The notes beneath the pieces were generated by a model. The model was not told the origin of the DNA. It saw only the letters and a program-made list of their open reading frames with translations, and did no database searches. Below are positions 1 to 6,426 of a stretch of DNA of 17,583 nucleotides, piece after piece (the stretch's first letter is position 1; the number at the start of each line of letters is the position of its first letter). The DNA lies in assembly GCA_905067535.1 (NCBI GenBank), contig CAJHIR010000014.1:1-17583 (forward strand), given 5' to 3'. A program made the position numbers and the translations under genes. This stretch comes from Candidatus Argoarchaeum ethanivorans. GTDB lineage: Archaea; Halobacteriota; Methanosarcinia; Methanosarcinales; EX4572-44.

Positions 1-999
1 GGATATCTTGGTAGAATCACCCAATTGGCTAATACATGGCATCTTATTACAGATGTCGAAGAGTGGATAATTTCTCATAATATAAAACAGAGACAGAATA
101 TCAAGAATTTTATTTTGAACAATTTATTAAATATTCATCATTACAAAGATATCCATGCAAAGGTTATCGTAGCAGATGATAAGGCATTCATTGGTTCATC
201 CAATCTCACAGCTAAAGGAATAAGGGAGCGAGTGGAAATGTCTGTTCTGATTGAAGAAAAAGAACAAGTATGTGAGTTGCAAAGATGGTTTAAGGATTTG
301 TGGATCGGATCAGAATCAGTAAAAACTCAAGATTTGGAGAAGTATGTATCCCTAATTGAGTCTTTACCCTCATCAGGCATGGACAAACCAAAACCATCGC
401 TTCCATCAAAAGCCACTTCGATTAATGCCAAATTAGTAAATGTTGAGGGTACCAGCATCCATGTTTCGGGGATCGTATCAAACAACCGGGAGTCTCATGA
501 ACGTTTGATTGAATGGATCAAGAAAATAGCATTGAATAGAGATTGGATAAATGATTATTTCGATTTAGCGAGGGAAATGATCGGTTTTACCGAACTTACA
601 AGCGACAACCCAATGCTTGTTACGTCTATTACTAAAAGTGATGGGATAGGAATTCGCATTGGTCAAAGATATGTTTTGAAACCACATTCTAACGGCAGAG
701 TTGGTTTAATCATGCTTCTCGATTATGATCAGCAGAACTACGATACAGATAGAGTTGTACATGAAGCCGATGATTATTTTTTCAGAAATAAGATACGTGA
801 GACACGTTGGTTAGTCTTCGAAAGAATAGATAGAATTAAGTTTCATGAAAATATAAAAATTTATTGGAAAAAAGCCGTGTTATCAGATTTAAAACGTGGT
901 AAAATATCCGGATTTAAGCGATATCATGAACCAATTGTCTACGAAGCTATAATGAATCCAACGTATAGAGCCAAACTTTTGGATGAGACTTTTATCTAA
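1..999 (+). CDS. Phospholipase D-like (HKD) domain protein, 5' partial
   Basis: The reading frame is open from base 1, so the start lies upstream of the window. A TTG at 25 is in frame but is unlikely to be the true start. A clear HKD phosphodiesterase motif is encoded at 154-204: H-x-K, four residues, D, then GSSN, followed by LTAKG. In this superfamily the His and Lys attack phosphodiester bonds; members include phospholipases, nucleases (Nuc, BfiI) and PLD domains fused to helicases or restriction proteins. PLD enzymes need two HKD motifs, either in one chain or by dimerisation; only one is visible here and the other could be upstream. About 190 residues follow the motif. They contain a strand-rich segment around IGIRIGQRYVLK and a Lys/Arg-rich end, and I do not recognise them as a family. 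A nuclease or defence role is possible, but nothing next to it supports one. It is followed by a 531-bp gap and is not part of the fwd operon. Confidence 0.8.
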   Translation, partial: GYLGRITQLANTWHLITDVEEWIISHNIKQRQNIKNFILNNLLNIHHYKDIHAKVIVADDKAFIGSSNLTAKGIRERVEMSVLIEEKEQVCELQRWFKDLWIGSESVKTQDLEKYVSLIESLPSSGMDKPKPSLPSKATSINAKLVNVEGTSIHVSGIVSNNRESHERLIEWIKKIALNRDWINDYFDLAREMIGFTELTSDNPMLVTSITKSDGIGIRIGQRYVLKPHSNGRVGLIMLLDYDQQNYDTDRVVHEADDYFFRNKIRETRWLVFERIDRIKFHENIKIYWKKAVLSDLKRGKISGFKRYHEPIVYEAIMNPTYRAKLLDETFI

Positions 1000-1116
1000 A
1001 GAGTACATCGCATAATATCGTATAAAAAATTCGCTACGCTTCTCCCATATTGCCTTCGACAACTTCCTATACACGCGAAATGATGAGTAAGGTGTTAAAT
1101 ATATGAGTGCTCAGAG

Positions 1117-1251
1117 CTATTTATCGAAGAACACACACCCATCCCCCCCGTCCGCGTTCGCATTCCACCGCCCAACCCTGATCTTGTGGATGTCCCCGAC
1201 TTCAGAGCCTGTCCCACGACTGGGTTCAATGGTATTGAATAGTTGGTTCAT
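1117..1251 (-). CDS. Possible 44-aa small ORF or gene remnant
   Basis: An ATG at 1251 opens 44 codons ending in TAG at 1117. The peptide begins MNQLFNTIEPSRGTGSEVGD and ends GCVFFDK. Many codons start with G or A, as real genes do, and an in-frame TAA lies two codons upstream of the ATG, so the N-terminus is fixed. Against it: no ribosome binding site precedes the ATG, the region is GC-rich so open frames are likely by chance, and plus-strand frames over the same bases are also open. It could be a remnant of a transferred gene. I do not recognise a family. Confidence 0.22.
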   Translation of the reverse strand: MNQLFNTIEPSRGTGSEVGDIHKIRVGRWNANADGGDGCVFFDK

Positions 1252-1275
1252 GTCTTAAACTTTCGCTTATGGAGG

Positions 1276-1404
1276 GACTATCACGCCATCTGGTGTTTGA
1301 TTAAAATTCTGGTTCTTCCAAATGTCCAAACCCAAAGCAGCAGACGCGAGATTTAAATCAACAACATCTTCAAAACAACGCCAACACCACGTAACGTGAT
1401 AGTC
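1276..1404. repeat. Imperfect 22-nt inverted repeat, MITE-like or structured RNA
   Basis: The 22 bases at 1276-1297 and the reverse complement of 1383-1404 agree at 18 of 22 positions. The outer 10 (GACTATCACG / CGTGATAGTC) and the inner 7 (TGGTGTT) are exact. The arms enclose about 85 nt with no open frame. The architecture suits a small non-autonomous transposable element or an IS remnant, or a long stem in a transcript. I see no convincing flanking target-site duplication. Confidence 0.4.
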
Positions 1405-1474
1405 TCGTTTTTAATTGTTCATTATCCATTTGTTTCTGAGCTCCCATCTTCACAGCCAGAACAAAAAAGACGGG

Positions 1475-1482
1475 TTTTTATG
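1475..1482 (+). promoter_or_regulatory. Candidate TATA box of the fwd operon
   Basis: The T-rich element TTTTTATG follows a short purine-rich stretch. An archaeal start site about 26 bp downstream would fall near 1505, giving a leader of roughly 25 nt that retains the AAGGTG ribosome binding site at 1520-1525. This comes from spacing and composition only; TATA-like sequences are common in AT-rich DNA. Confidence 0.3.
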
Positions 1483-1530
1483 TATGGAGGTTTCATGGTT
1501 GCATAATGATGTGTATATTAAGGTGTTACT

Positions 1531-1911
1531 ATGAAGTGTGATGTAAATATAATTACTGGTAGAACGATTGACCAGGGTGCCAATATTGATAGCAAATTAT
1601 CTTCTGACTATTTTAATGCCTGTGCCCGCTGTGAAATAGGTGCGGAAGATCTAAAAACACTTGGCATTTCGGAAGGAAGCCACGTAAAAGTCTCAACAGG
1701 GTTTGGCAGTGTGGTGGTCTCTCTTGCACTCTGTGATGGAAACCCGGAGGGTGTAGCATTTATCCCTATGGGCCCCTGGGCTAATACAGTAGTGAACCCT
1801 GATACACATGGCTGCGGCATGCCGGGATTTAAGGGTATATTGGGAAGCCTTGAGCCTACTGATGAAAAACCTCTTGATTTGAAAGCGCTTATGAGTTTGT
1901 ACAGGGAGTGA
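1531..1911 (+). CDS. fwdD: Formylmethanofuran dehydrogenase subunit D
   Basis: FwdD is the molybdopterin-dinucleotide-binding subunit that pairs with FwdB in the W/Mo formate dehydrogenase half of formylmethanofuran dehydrogenase, the enzyme interconverting CO2 and formyl-methanofuran in methanogenesis and its reversal. The 126-residue length and the family signature are clear: GRTIDQG at 10-16, ACARCE at 30-35, LGI with G-x-V-x-V at 44-54, PMGPWAN at 79-85 and GCGMPGFKG at 94-102. These form the double-psi beta-barrel that contacts the pterin cofactor. The ATG at 1531 has the ribosome binding site AAGGTG five bases upstream. The gene opens the fwdDBAC unit and its TGA lies 5 bp before the fwdB ATG. 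The subunits for electron transfer (FwdF/G) and FwdE are not in the window. Whether the enzyme carries tungsten or molybdenum cannot be read from this subunit. Confidence 0.95.
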   Translation: MKCDVNIITGRTIDQGANIDSKLSSDYFNACARCEIGAEDLKTLGISEGSHVKVSTGFGSVVVSLALCDGNPEGVAFIPMGPWANTVVNPDTHGCGMPGFKGILGSLEPTDEKPLDLKALMSLYRE

Positions 1912-1916
1912 TACGT

Positions 1917-3209
1917 ATGGAGATTACTGATGCGATCTGTTCATTCTGTGGCTCTCTCTGTGATGATCTGACCGTGAAAGTCGAGGACAACAAAATAGTA
2001 GATGTGAAAAGAGCTTGCAGGCTCGGTGCAAGTAAAATGCTTGGACACGAGAGGATTAACTCACCAATGATTAGAAACGAAGCTGGAATATTGGAGGAAG
2101 CATCCTTTGATTCGGCAATCGATAAGGCTTCACAGATTCTTCTTCATGCGAAGCGTCCACTCATGTACGGCTGGGCTTCCACGTCATGTGAAGCCCAGAG
2201 CAAAGGAGTTCTGCTTGGCGAAATTCTTGGTGCAGTGGTCGACAGCACTGCATCGGTCTGCCACGGACCAACCACGCTTGGAGTGCAGGAAAAAGGTCTC
2301 CCCACTGCCAGTCTCGGTCAGATTAAAAACCGTGCTGATTTGATCATCTTCTGGGGATGCAACCCGGTTCATGCACACCCGCGACATATGAGCAGGTACT
2401 CAGGGTATCTACCTGGTTTTTTCCTTGATCGTGGTCGTCAGAATCGCAAGTTTGTAACAGTGGATGTTCGGATGACTGAAACCGCTGCCATCTCTGATGA
2501 GTTTTTGCAGATAGAGCAGGGCAGTGATTATGTGGTGCTCTCTGCTTTGAGAGCGCTTGTAAATGGCAAAGACTACCTTGTGCCAGACGTGGTTTGTGGC
2601 GTCTCAAAAGAAGACCTGGTGCGTCTTTCCGGTATGATGCGCTCATGCAGGTTCGGAGCATTCTTTTTTGGTATGGGTTTAACCCAGAGCAAAGGCAGGT
2701 ATAAAAATATTGACTGCGCTCTTTCCCTGACAAATGATCTTAACACACAGACCAAGTTTGTTATAACTCCCTTGCGCGGGCACTATAATGTTACAGGTTT
2801 TGGTCAGGTATGCTCATGGCAGACTGGTTTTCCAGCAGTTGATCTATCACGGGGAGCACCATATTATAATCCTGGTGAGATGTCAGCGAATGACCTGTTG
2901 ATGCGGGATGAGGTGGATGCTTCACTTATTGTAGCATCAGACCCTGCTGCTCATTTCCCGAGTACTTCGGTGCGTAATCTTGCAAAGATGCCTCTCATCC
3001 AGATTGATCCTTATGCAAATGCAACGACCGAGATTGCTGATGTGGTAATTCCAACTGCAATCGTTGGAGTGGAAACCGAAGGAACAGCTTATCGGATGGA
3101 TGGCCTCTCCTTGCGGCTGAGGAAACTGGTGGATTCTGATTATCCAAGTGACGAAGAAATTCTTGATAAAATAATAAAAAAAGTTAGCAGGAAGGGTGAT
3201 TTCTGTTGA
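1917..3209 (+). CDS. fwdB: Formylmethanofuran dehydrogenase subunit B (catalytic W/Mo subunit)
   Basis: FwdB carries the active-site tungsto- or molybdopterin that reduces CO2 to formate, or the reverse, before formate passes to FwdA. It belongs to the molybdopterin oxidoreductase family. From the ATG at 1917 the protein is 430 residues. An N-terminal CxxCxxxC (Cys8, 11, 15) plus Cys34 is the expected [4Fe-4S] site. The metal ligand is Cys115 in VCHGPT, followed by His116; it is a cysteine and not selenocysteine. A GTG at 1908 would add three residues, but the ATG gives the family-typical MEITDAICSFCG start and has AGGGAG eight bases upstream at 1903-1908. The gene starts 5 bp after the fwdD stop, and the fwdA start overlaps its stop codon, so translation is probably coupled. 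The electron donor subunits must be encoded elsewhere. Confidence 0.95.
   Translation: MEITDAICSFCGSLCDDLTVKVEDNKIVDVKRACRLGASKMLGHERINSPMIRNEAGILEEASFDSAIDKASQILLHAKRPLMYGWASTSCEAQSKGVLLGEILGAVVDSTASVCHGPTTLGVQEKGLPTASLGQIKNRADLIIFWGCNPVHAHPRHMSRYSGYLPGFFLDRGRQNRKFVTVDVRMTETAAISDEFLQIEQGSDYVVLSALRALVNGKDYLVPDVVCGVSKEDLVRLSGMMRSCRFGAFFFGMGLTQSKGRYKNIDCALSLTNDLNTQTKFVITPLRGHYNVTGFGQVCSWQTGFPAVDLSRGAPYYNPGEMSANDLLMRDEVDASLIVASDPAAHFPSTSVRNLAKMPLIQIDPYANATTEIADVVIPTAIVGVETEGTAYRMDGLSLRLRKLVDSDYPSDEEILDKIIKKVSRKGDFC
3194..3200 (+). promoter_or_regulatory. Ribosome binding site deciding the TTG start of fwdA
   Basis: GGGTGAT inside the 3' end of fwdB lies five bases before the TTG at 3206 and complements the archaeal 16S 3' end. 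It supports a non-ATG start overlapping the fwdB stop (TTGA). Confidence 0.6.
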
Positions 3210-4915
3210 GTGAATTACTGATTAAGAATGGTCGGGTGTTTGACCCTATAAATAGTATTAACGGCGATATAATGGATATTGCTATAAAAAATGGAAAAAT
3301 TGTAGATGATATTTCTCTATCACCGGATACAAAGGTGATTGATGCTTCTTCAATGATTGTTATGCCGGGAGGTGTGGACGCACACTCTCATATTGCAGGC
3401 AGCAAGGTTAATTCCGGGAGGATCATGTGTCCGAATGACGGCAGATCTGGTATCGAGAAACGCACAAAGATTACTCGACCGTGCAGCGGCTATACCGTGC
3501 CTAACACCTTTGCCATGGGCTATAGATATGCCAAACTCGGGTACACCACGGTCTTTGAAGCAGCCATACCAATCCTGCATGCCCGCCACACTCACGAAGA
3601 ATTTGGAGATATTCCAATCATTGATAAAGGAGGGTTGGTTCTTTTTGGTAGCAACTGGCAGGTAATGGAAGCTGTGCGCGAGAATGATATTGAAAAACTT
3701 GCAGCCTATGTTGCATGGGGACTCTCTGCAAGCCGCGGGTACGGTGTAAAAATCGTCAACCCTGGTGGAGGCGAAGCATGGGGTTTTGGCAAAAACGTTT
3801 CTGGCTTACATGATACAGTGCCAAACTTTGATGTCACACCTGCTGAAATAATAACAGGTCTTGCAAAAGCAAACGAGATGCTGCACCTTCCACACTCGAT
3901 ACACCTTCACTGCAATCTTCTTGGAAAACCCGGAAATTATAAAACCACTATCGAGACGATGAAACTTCTTGAGCACATCAAACCAAGCATGGATAGGCAG
4001 GTAGTTCACATCACACACATAACCTTTAATGCATGGGGAGGCACGAACTGGGGCGATTTCGAATCAAAGGCTGATGCAGTGGCAGACTATCTTAACCAGC
4101 ATGACCATGTTACTGTTGATATGGGACAATTAATATTTGGAAATGCCACCACCATGACCGCTGATGGGCCAATGCAATATGCCAATGCCCGCCTTCTCGC
4201 GACCAAGTGGACCAATGGGGATGTGGAACTGGAGGATGCAAGTGGTGTAGTACCGCTTTCCTATATTCGAAAAATGTATATACATGATATCATGTGGGCA
4301 GTTGGGCTCGAGGTTGCATTATTAACCAGGAATCCCTGGCAGGTATTACTCACCACAGACCATCCAAACGGCGGACCATTCGTCAATTACCCGGAAGTGA
4401 TAGCACTGTTGATGAGTGCACGAAAAAGGGAGGAAGAGATGTCAAAGCTCTCTTCCAAAATGAGAGACCGCACAACGCTTTCTGGAATTGAACGGGAGCT
4501 TGATTGGTATGATATTGCCATAAAAACACGTGCATCACACGCAAAAATACTTGGTTTAACAGATCATGGGAAAGGCCATCTTGGGACTGGTGCTGATGCA
4601 GATGTTACTATTTATCACATCAACCCTGATCAGGTGGATGCAGGTCGTGAGCACGCAACCGTTAAGAAAGCCTTTGAAAAACCGGCATACACGATAAAAG
4701 ATGGAGAAGTGGTCGCAATGAATGGAGAAATAACAGCAACACCTGAAGGCAGAACATTCTGGGTGAATGCAAGTGTGCCAGAAGAAGACAATACGAGACT
4801 AATGAGGGATCTTCGCTTGAAATTCAGGAAGTATTACTCAATCAACTTAGCAAACTACATGGTGCAGGATAACTATGTGAAGCATCCGGTGGTAATCGAG
4901 GCAGGAGGAAGCTAA
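3206..4915 (+). CDS. fwdA: Formylmethanofuran dehydrogenase subunit A (amidohydrolase)
   Basis: FwdA is a binuclear-metal amidohydrolase that condenses formate, delivered from FwdB through an internal channel, with methanofuran, or hydrolyses formylmethanofuran in the oxidative direction. The 569-residue protein has the full metal site: DAHSH with His60 and His62, a probable carboxylated lysine Lys182 in VKIVNPGG, histidines in HSIHLHCN (230-236) and HITHIT (268-273), and the catalytic Asp385 in TTDHPNGG. N- and C-terminal segments form the small beta-sandwich typical of the superfamily. Translation starts at TTG 3206, overlapping the fwdB TGA and supported by GGGTGAT upstream; no in-frame ATG would give a complete N-terminus. 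It ends 4 bp before fwdC. All catalytic residues I looked for are intact, so I expect an active enzyme. Confidence 0.96.
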   Translation: MSELLIKNGRVFDPINSINGDIMDIAIKNGKIVDDISLSPDTKVIDASSMIVMPGGVDAHSHIAGSKVNSGRIMCPNDGRSGIEKRTKITRPCSGYTVPNTFAMGYRYAKLGYTTVFEAAIPILHARHTHEEFGDIPIIDKGGLVLFGSNWQVMEAVRENDIEKLAAYVAWGLSASRGYGVKIVNPGGGEAWGFGKNVSGLHDTVPNFDVTPAEIITGLAKANEMLHLPHSIHLHCNLLGKPGNYKTTIETMKLLEHIKPSMDRQVVHITHITFNAWGGTNWGDFESKADAVADYLNQHDHVTVDMGQLIFGNATTMTADGPMQYANARLLATKWTNGDVELEDASGVVPLSYIRKMYIHDIMWAVGLEVALLTRNPWQVLLTTDHPNGGPFVNYPEVIALLMSARKREEEMSKLSSKMRDRTTLSGIERELDWYDIAIKTRASHAKILGLTDHGKGHLGTGADADVTIYHINPDQVDAGREHATVKKAFEKPAYTIKDGEVVAMNGEITATPEGRTFWVNASVPEEDNTRLMRDLRLKFRKYYSINLANYMVQDNYVKHPVVIEAGGS

Positions 4916-4919
4916 GGAG

Positions 4920-5681
4920 ATGCAGACAGTAACTCTTACTCCTATCATGCAGAGTAAAATTTCAATTGAGGCAGAAACCATCACTCCAGACAACTTTGCA
5001 GGCAAAACAAGAGAGGAAATCGAAAATATCACAATATGGGAAGGAAACCACAAGACCAGGCTCTTTGAATTCTTTAAGATCGCTCTGGAAGGAAAAGACA
5101 GTCCGGAAAATACCAAAATCATCATTAACGGAACTATACCGAGAGTGAAACGAGTTGGTGAAGGCATGACCGATGGAATGATTCTAATCAATGGTGATGT
5201 CGACATGCATGTTGGTGCAAAAATGAGAGGCGGTGTAATCACAGTTAAAGGAAATGCAGACTCGTGGGCAGGACGTGAAATGAAAGGTGGTGAGATTATT
5301 ATCGGGGGTGATGCAGGCTACTATCTTGGTGCAGGTTATCGCGGAGAATCCTGCGGCATGCGCGGTGGGAAAATCATCGTCTTTGGCGATGTAAAAGACT
5401 ATGCAGGAGAACATATATGTGGTGGAGAAATACTTATAAAAGGCAATGCCGGACTCATGCCCGGAATATCCAACAATGGTGGTATTATTACTATTGAAGG
5501 AAATACCGAGATTCCGGGAGCTGAAATGAAGAAAGGGACAATTAAAATAAACGGTGTGGTGGAAACACTTGTGCCTTCATATAAACAGGAAGACGATGAA
5601 GAGATAGACGGCATAGTCTACAATAAATACACAGGCGATGTTGTGGCAGGCGGTAAAGGGAGTTTGTACATAAAAAAATGA
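4920..5681 (+). CDS. fwdC: Formylmethanofuran dehydrogenase subunit C
   Basis: FwdC is a structural subunit of formylmethanofuran dehydrogenase, related to the C-terminal domain of the glutamate synthase large subunit. In the known enzyme structure it forms a right-handed beta-helix that helps hold FwdA and the FwdBD pair together. The 253 residues contain the expected run of Gly-rich rungs between about 85 and 215 (for example MRGGVITVKGNA, MKGGEIIIGGDAG, MRGGKIIVFGDV, CGGEILIKGNAG). The ATG at 4920 gives MQTVTLTP, which fits the family; a later ATG at 4947 would remove this. The probable ribosome binding site is GGAGG at 4904-4908; a second AAGGAG directly abuts the ATG and is too close. 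The stop codon overlaps the next gene as ATGA, so fwdC and flpA are translationally linked. Confidence 0.95.
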   Translation: MQTVTLTPIMQSKISIEAETITPDNFAGKTREEIENITIWEGNHKTRLFEFFKIALEGKDSPENTKIIINGTIPRVKRVGEGMTDGMILINGDVDMHVGAKMRGGVITVKGNADSWAGREMKGGEIIIGGDAGYYLGAGYRGESCGMRGGKIIVFGDVKDYAGEHICGGEILIKGNAGLMPGISNNGGIITIEGNTEIPGAEMKKGTIKINGVVETLVPSYKQEDDEEIDGIVYNKYTGDVVAGGKGSLYIKK

Positions 5682-6361
5682 ATTATAAGACAGTACCCCT
5701 GATAGATAACCTGTACTTGTTTTATAATGGAAAAAAACAGCAGCTTGTAACAAGAAACAAAACAGCAGTGAAACCACATAGTGATGAAGAAACGGTGCAG
5801 TTGCGGGACTCTGAAGCACGGGTATGGAATCCTCGCAGAAGTAAGCTCGCTTCTGCCATCCACAAAAAAACACCACTCCACATCAAAAAAACAGATCGAA
5901 TACTATATCTTGGTGCAGCATCAGGCACAACAGTAAGCTATCTCTCAGACATCCTCACAGAGGGCGTAATCTATGCTGTAGAAATATCTCCAGTGAGTAT
6001 GCACAAGCTTTTACTGCTGTGTGAAGAACGGGATAACATCATACCTATTTTTGATGACGCCAATAAACCGCAAAACTACCAGCATATCGTTGGAGAAGTG
6101 GATCTGATATACCAGGATATAGCACAGAGAAACCAGGCAGAAATAGCCCTGAAAAATAGAAAACTCTTTCTAAAAGAAGATGGGTTGCTAATTCTTGTTA
6201 TCAAAGTTAGAAGTATTGATGTATCCAAAGATGCGAAAGAGATACTAAAAAAAGAACTGCAAATACTTGAAACAGAACTGCATACCTGTCATATTACAAA
6301 CTTAGCACCCTACCATAAGGATCACTACATGATAACAGCAGAAGTGAGAACTCGTGGTTGA
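5678..6361 (+). CDS. flpA: Fibrillarin-like rRNA/tRNA 2'-O-methyltransferase
   Basis: Archaeal fibrillarin is the S-adenosylmethionine-dependent catalytic subunit of box C/D ribonucleoproteins, which methylate ribose 2'-OH groups in rRNA and tRNA under guide-RNA direction together with Nop5 and L7Ae. The 227-residue length fits. The SAM-binding signature LYLGAASGT is at 77-84, with the acidic residue Glu102 and Asp127 following. The K-D-K-H catalytic set is complete: Lys56 in RRSKLASA, Asp147 in YQDIAQ, Lys176 in VIKVRSID and His216 in YHKDHYMI. It starts at ATG 5678 with a 4-base overlap with fwdC and so sits at the end of the fwd operon. Its usual neighbour nop5 is absent here. A free-standing promoter for it is not evident. 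Confidence 0.95.
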   Translation: MNYKTVPLIDNLYLFYNGKKQQLVTRNKTAVKPHSDEETVQLRDSEARVWNPRRSKLASAIHKKTPLHIKKTDRILYLGAASGTTVSYLSDILTEGVIYAVEISPVSMHKLLLLCEERDNIIPIFDDANKPQNYQHIVGEVDLIYQDIAQRNQAEIALKNRKLFLKEDGLLILVIKVRSIDVSKDAKEILKKELQILETELHTCHITNLAPYHKDHYMITAEVRTRG

Positions 6362-6390
6362 CAAAAGATTGAGCTAAAGCTATTACAACA

Positions 6391-6400
6391 AGATATAACT
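6391..6400 (+). promoter_or_regulatory. Candidate TATA box of uvrA
   Basis: AGATATAACT lies about 31 bp before the uvrA ATG in the 65-bp gap after flpA. A start site about 26 bp downstream would leave a leader of only a few bases. That agrees with the lack of any purine-rich ribosome binding site in front of this ATG, so the mRNA may be nearly leaderless. Confidence 0.35.
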
Positions 6401-6426
6401 ACATTCAATGATCTTACATTCTTCCA

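Larger units (their letters stand above)
1000..1530. other. 531-bp intergenic region, no firm gene
   Basis: Three parts can be told apart. Positions 1000-1100 are AT-rich and, read on the minus strand, look like a decayed or repeated non-coding segment. Positions 1131-1220 are markedly C-rich on the plus strand, with a run of seven C, and are open in several frames, including a 44-codon minus-strand frame that is listed separately. Positions 1276-1404 carry an imperfect 22-nt inverted repeat around about 85 nt of spacer, which includes the 10-nt palindrome GATTTAAATC at 1350-1359. The last 60 bases hold the probable promoter and ribosome binding site of the fwd operon. I see no tRNA, intact transposase or CRISPR repeat. 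Confidence 0.6.

Noticed and set aside
1080..1130. A perfect box C motif (ATGATGA at 1080-1086), considered as a box C/D guide RNA because flpA is nearby.
   Set aside because: No box D (CTGA) lies at the expected distance, and no D'/C' pair is visible.
1908..1916. GTG at 1908 as the start of fwdB.
   Set aside because: It would add three residues beyond the family start and lies inside the ribosome binding site for ATG 1917.
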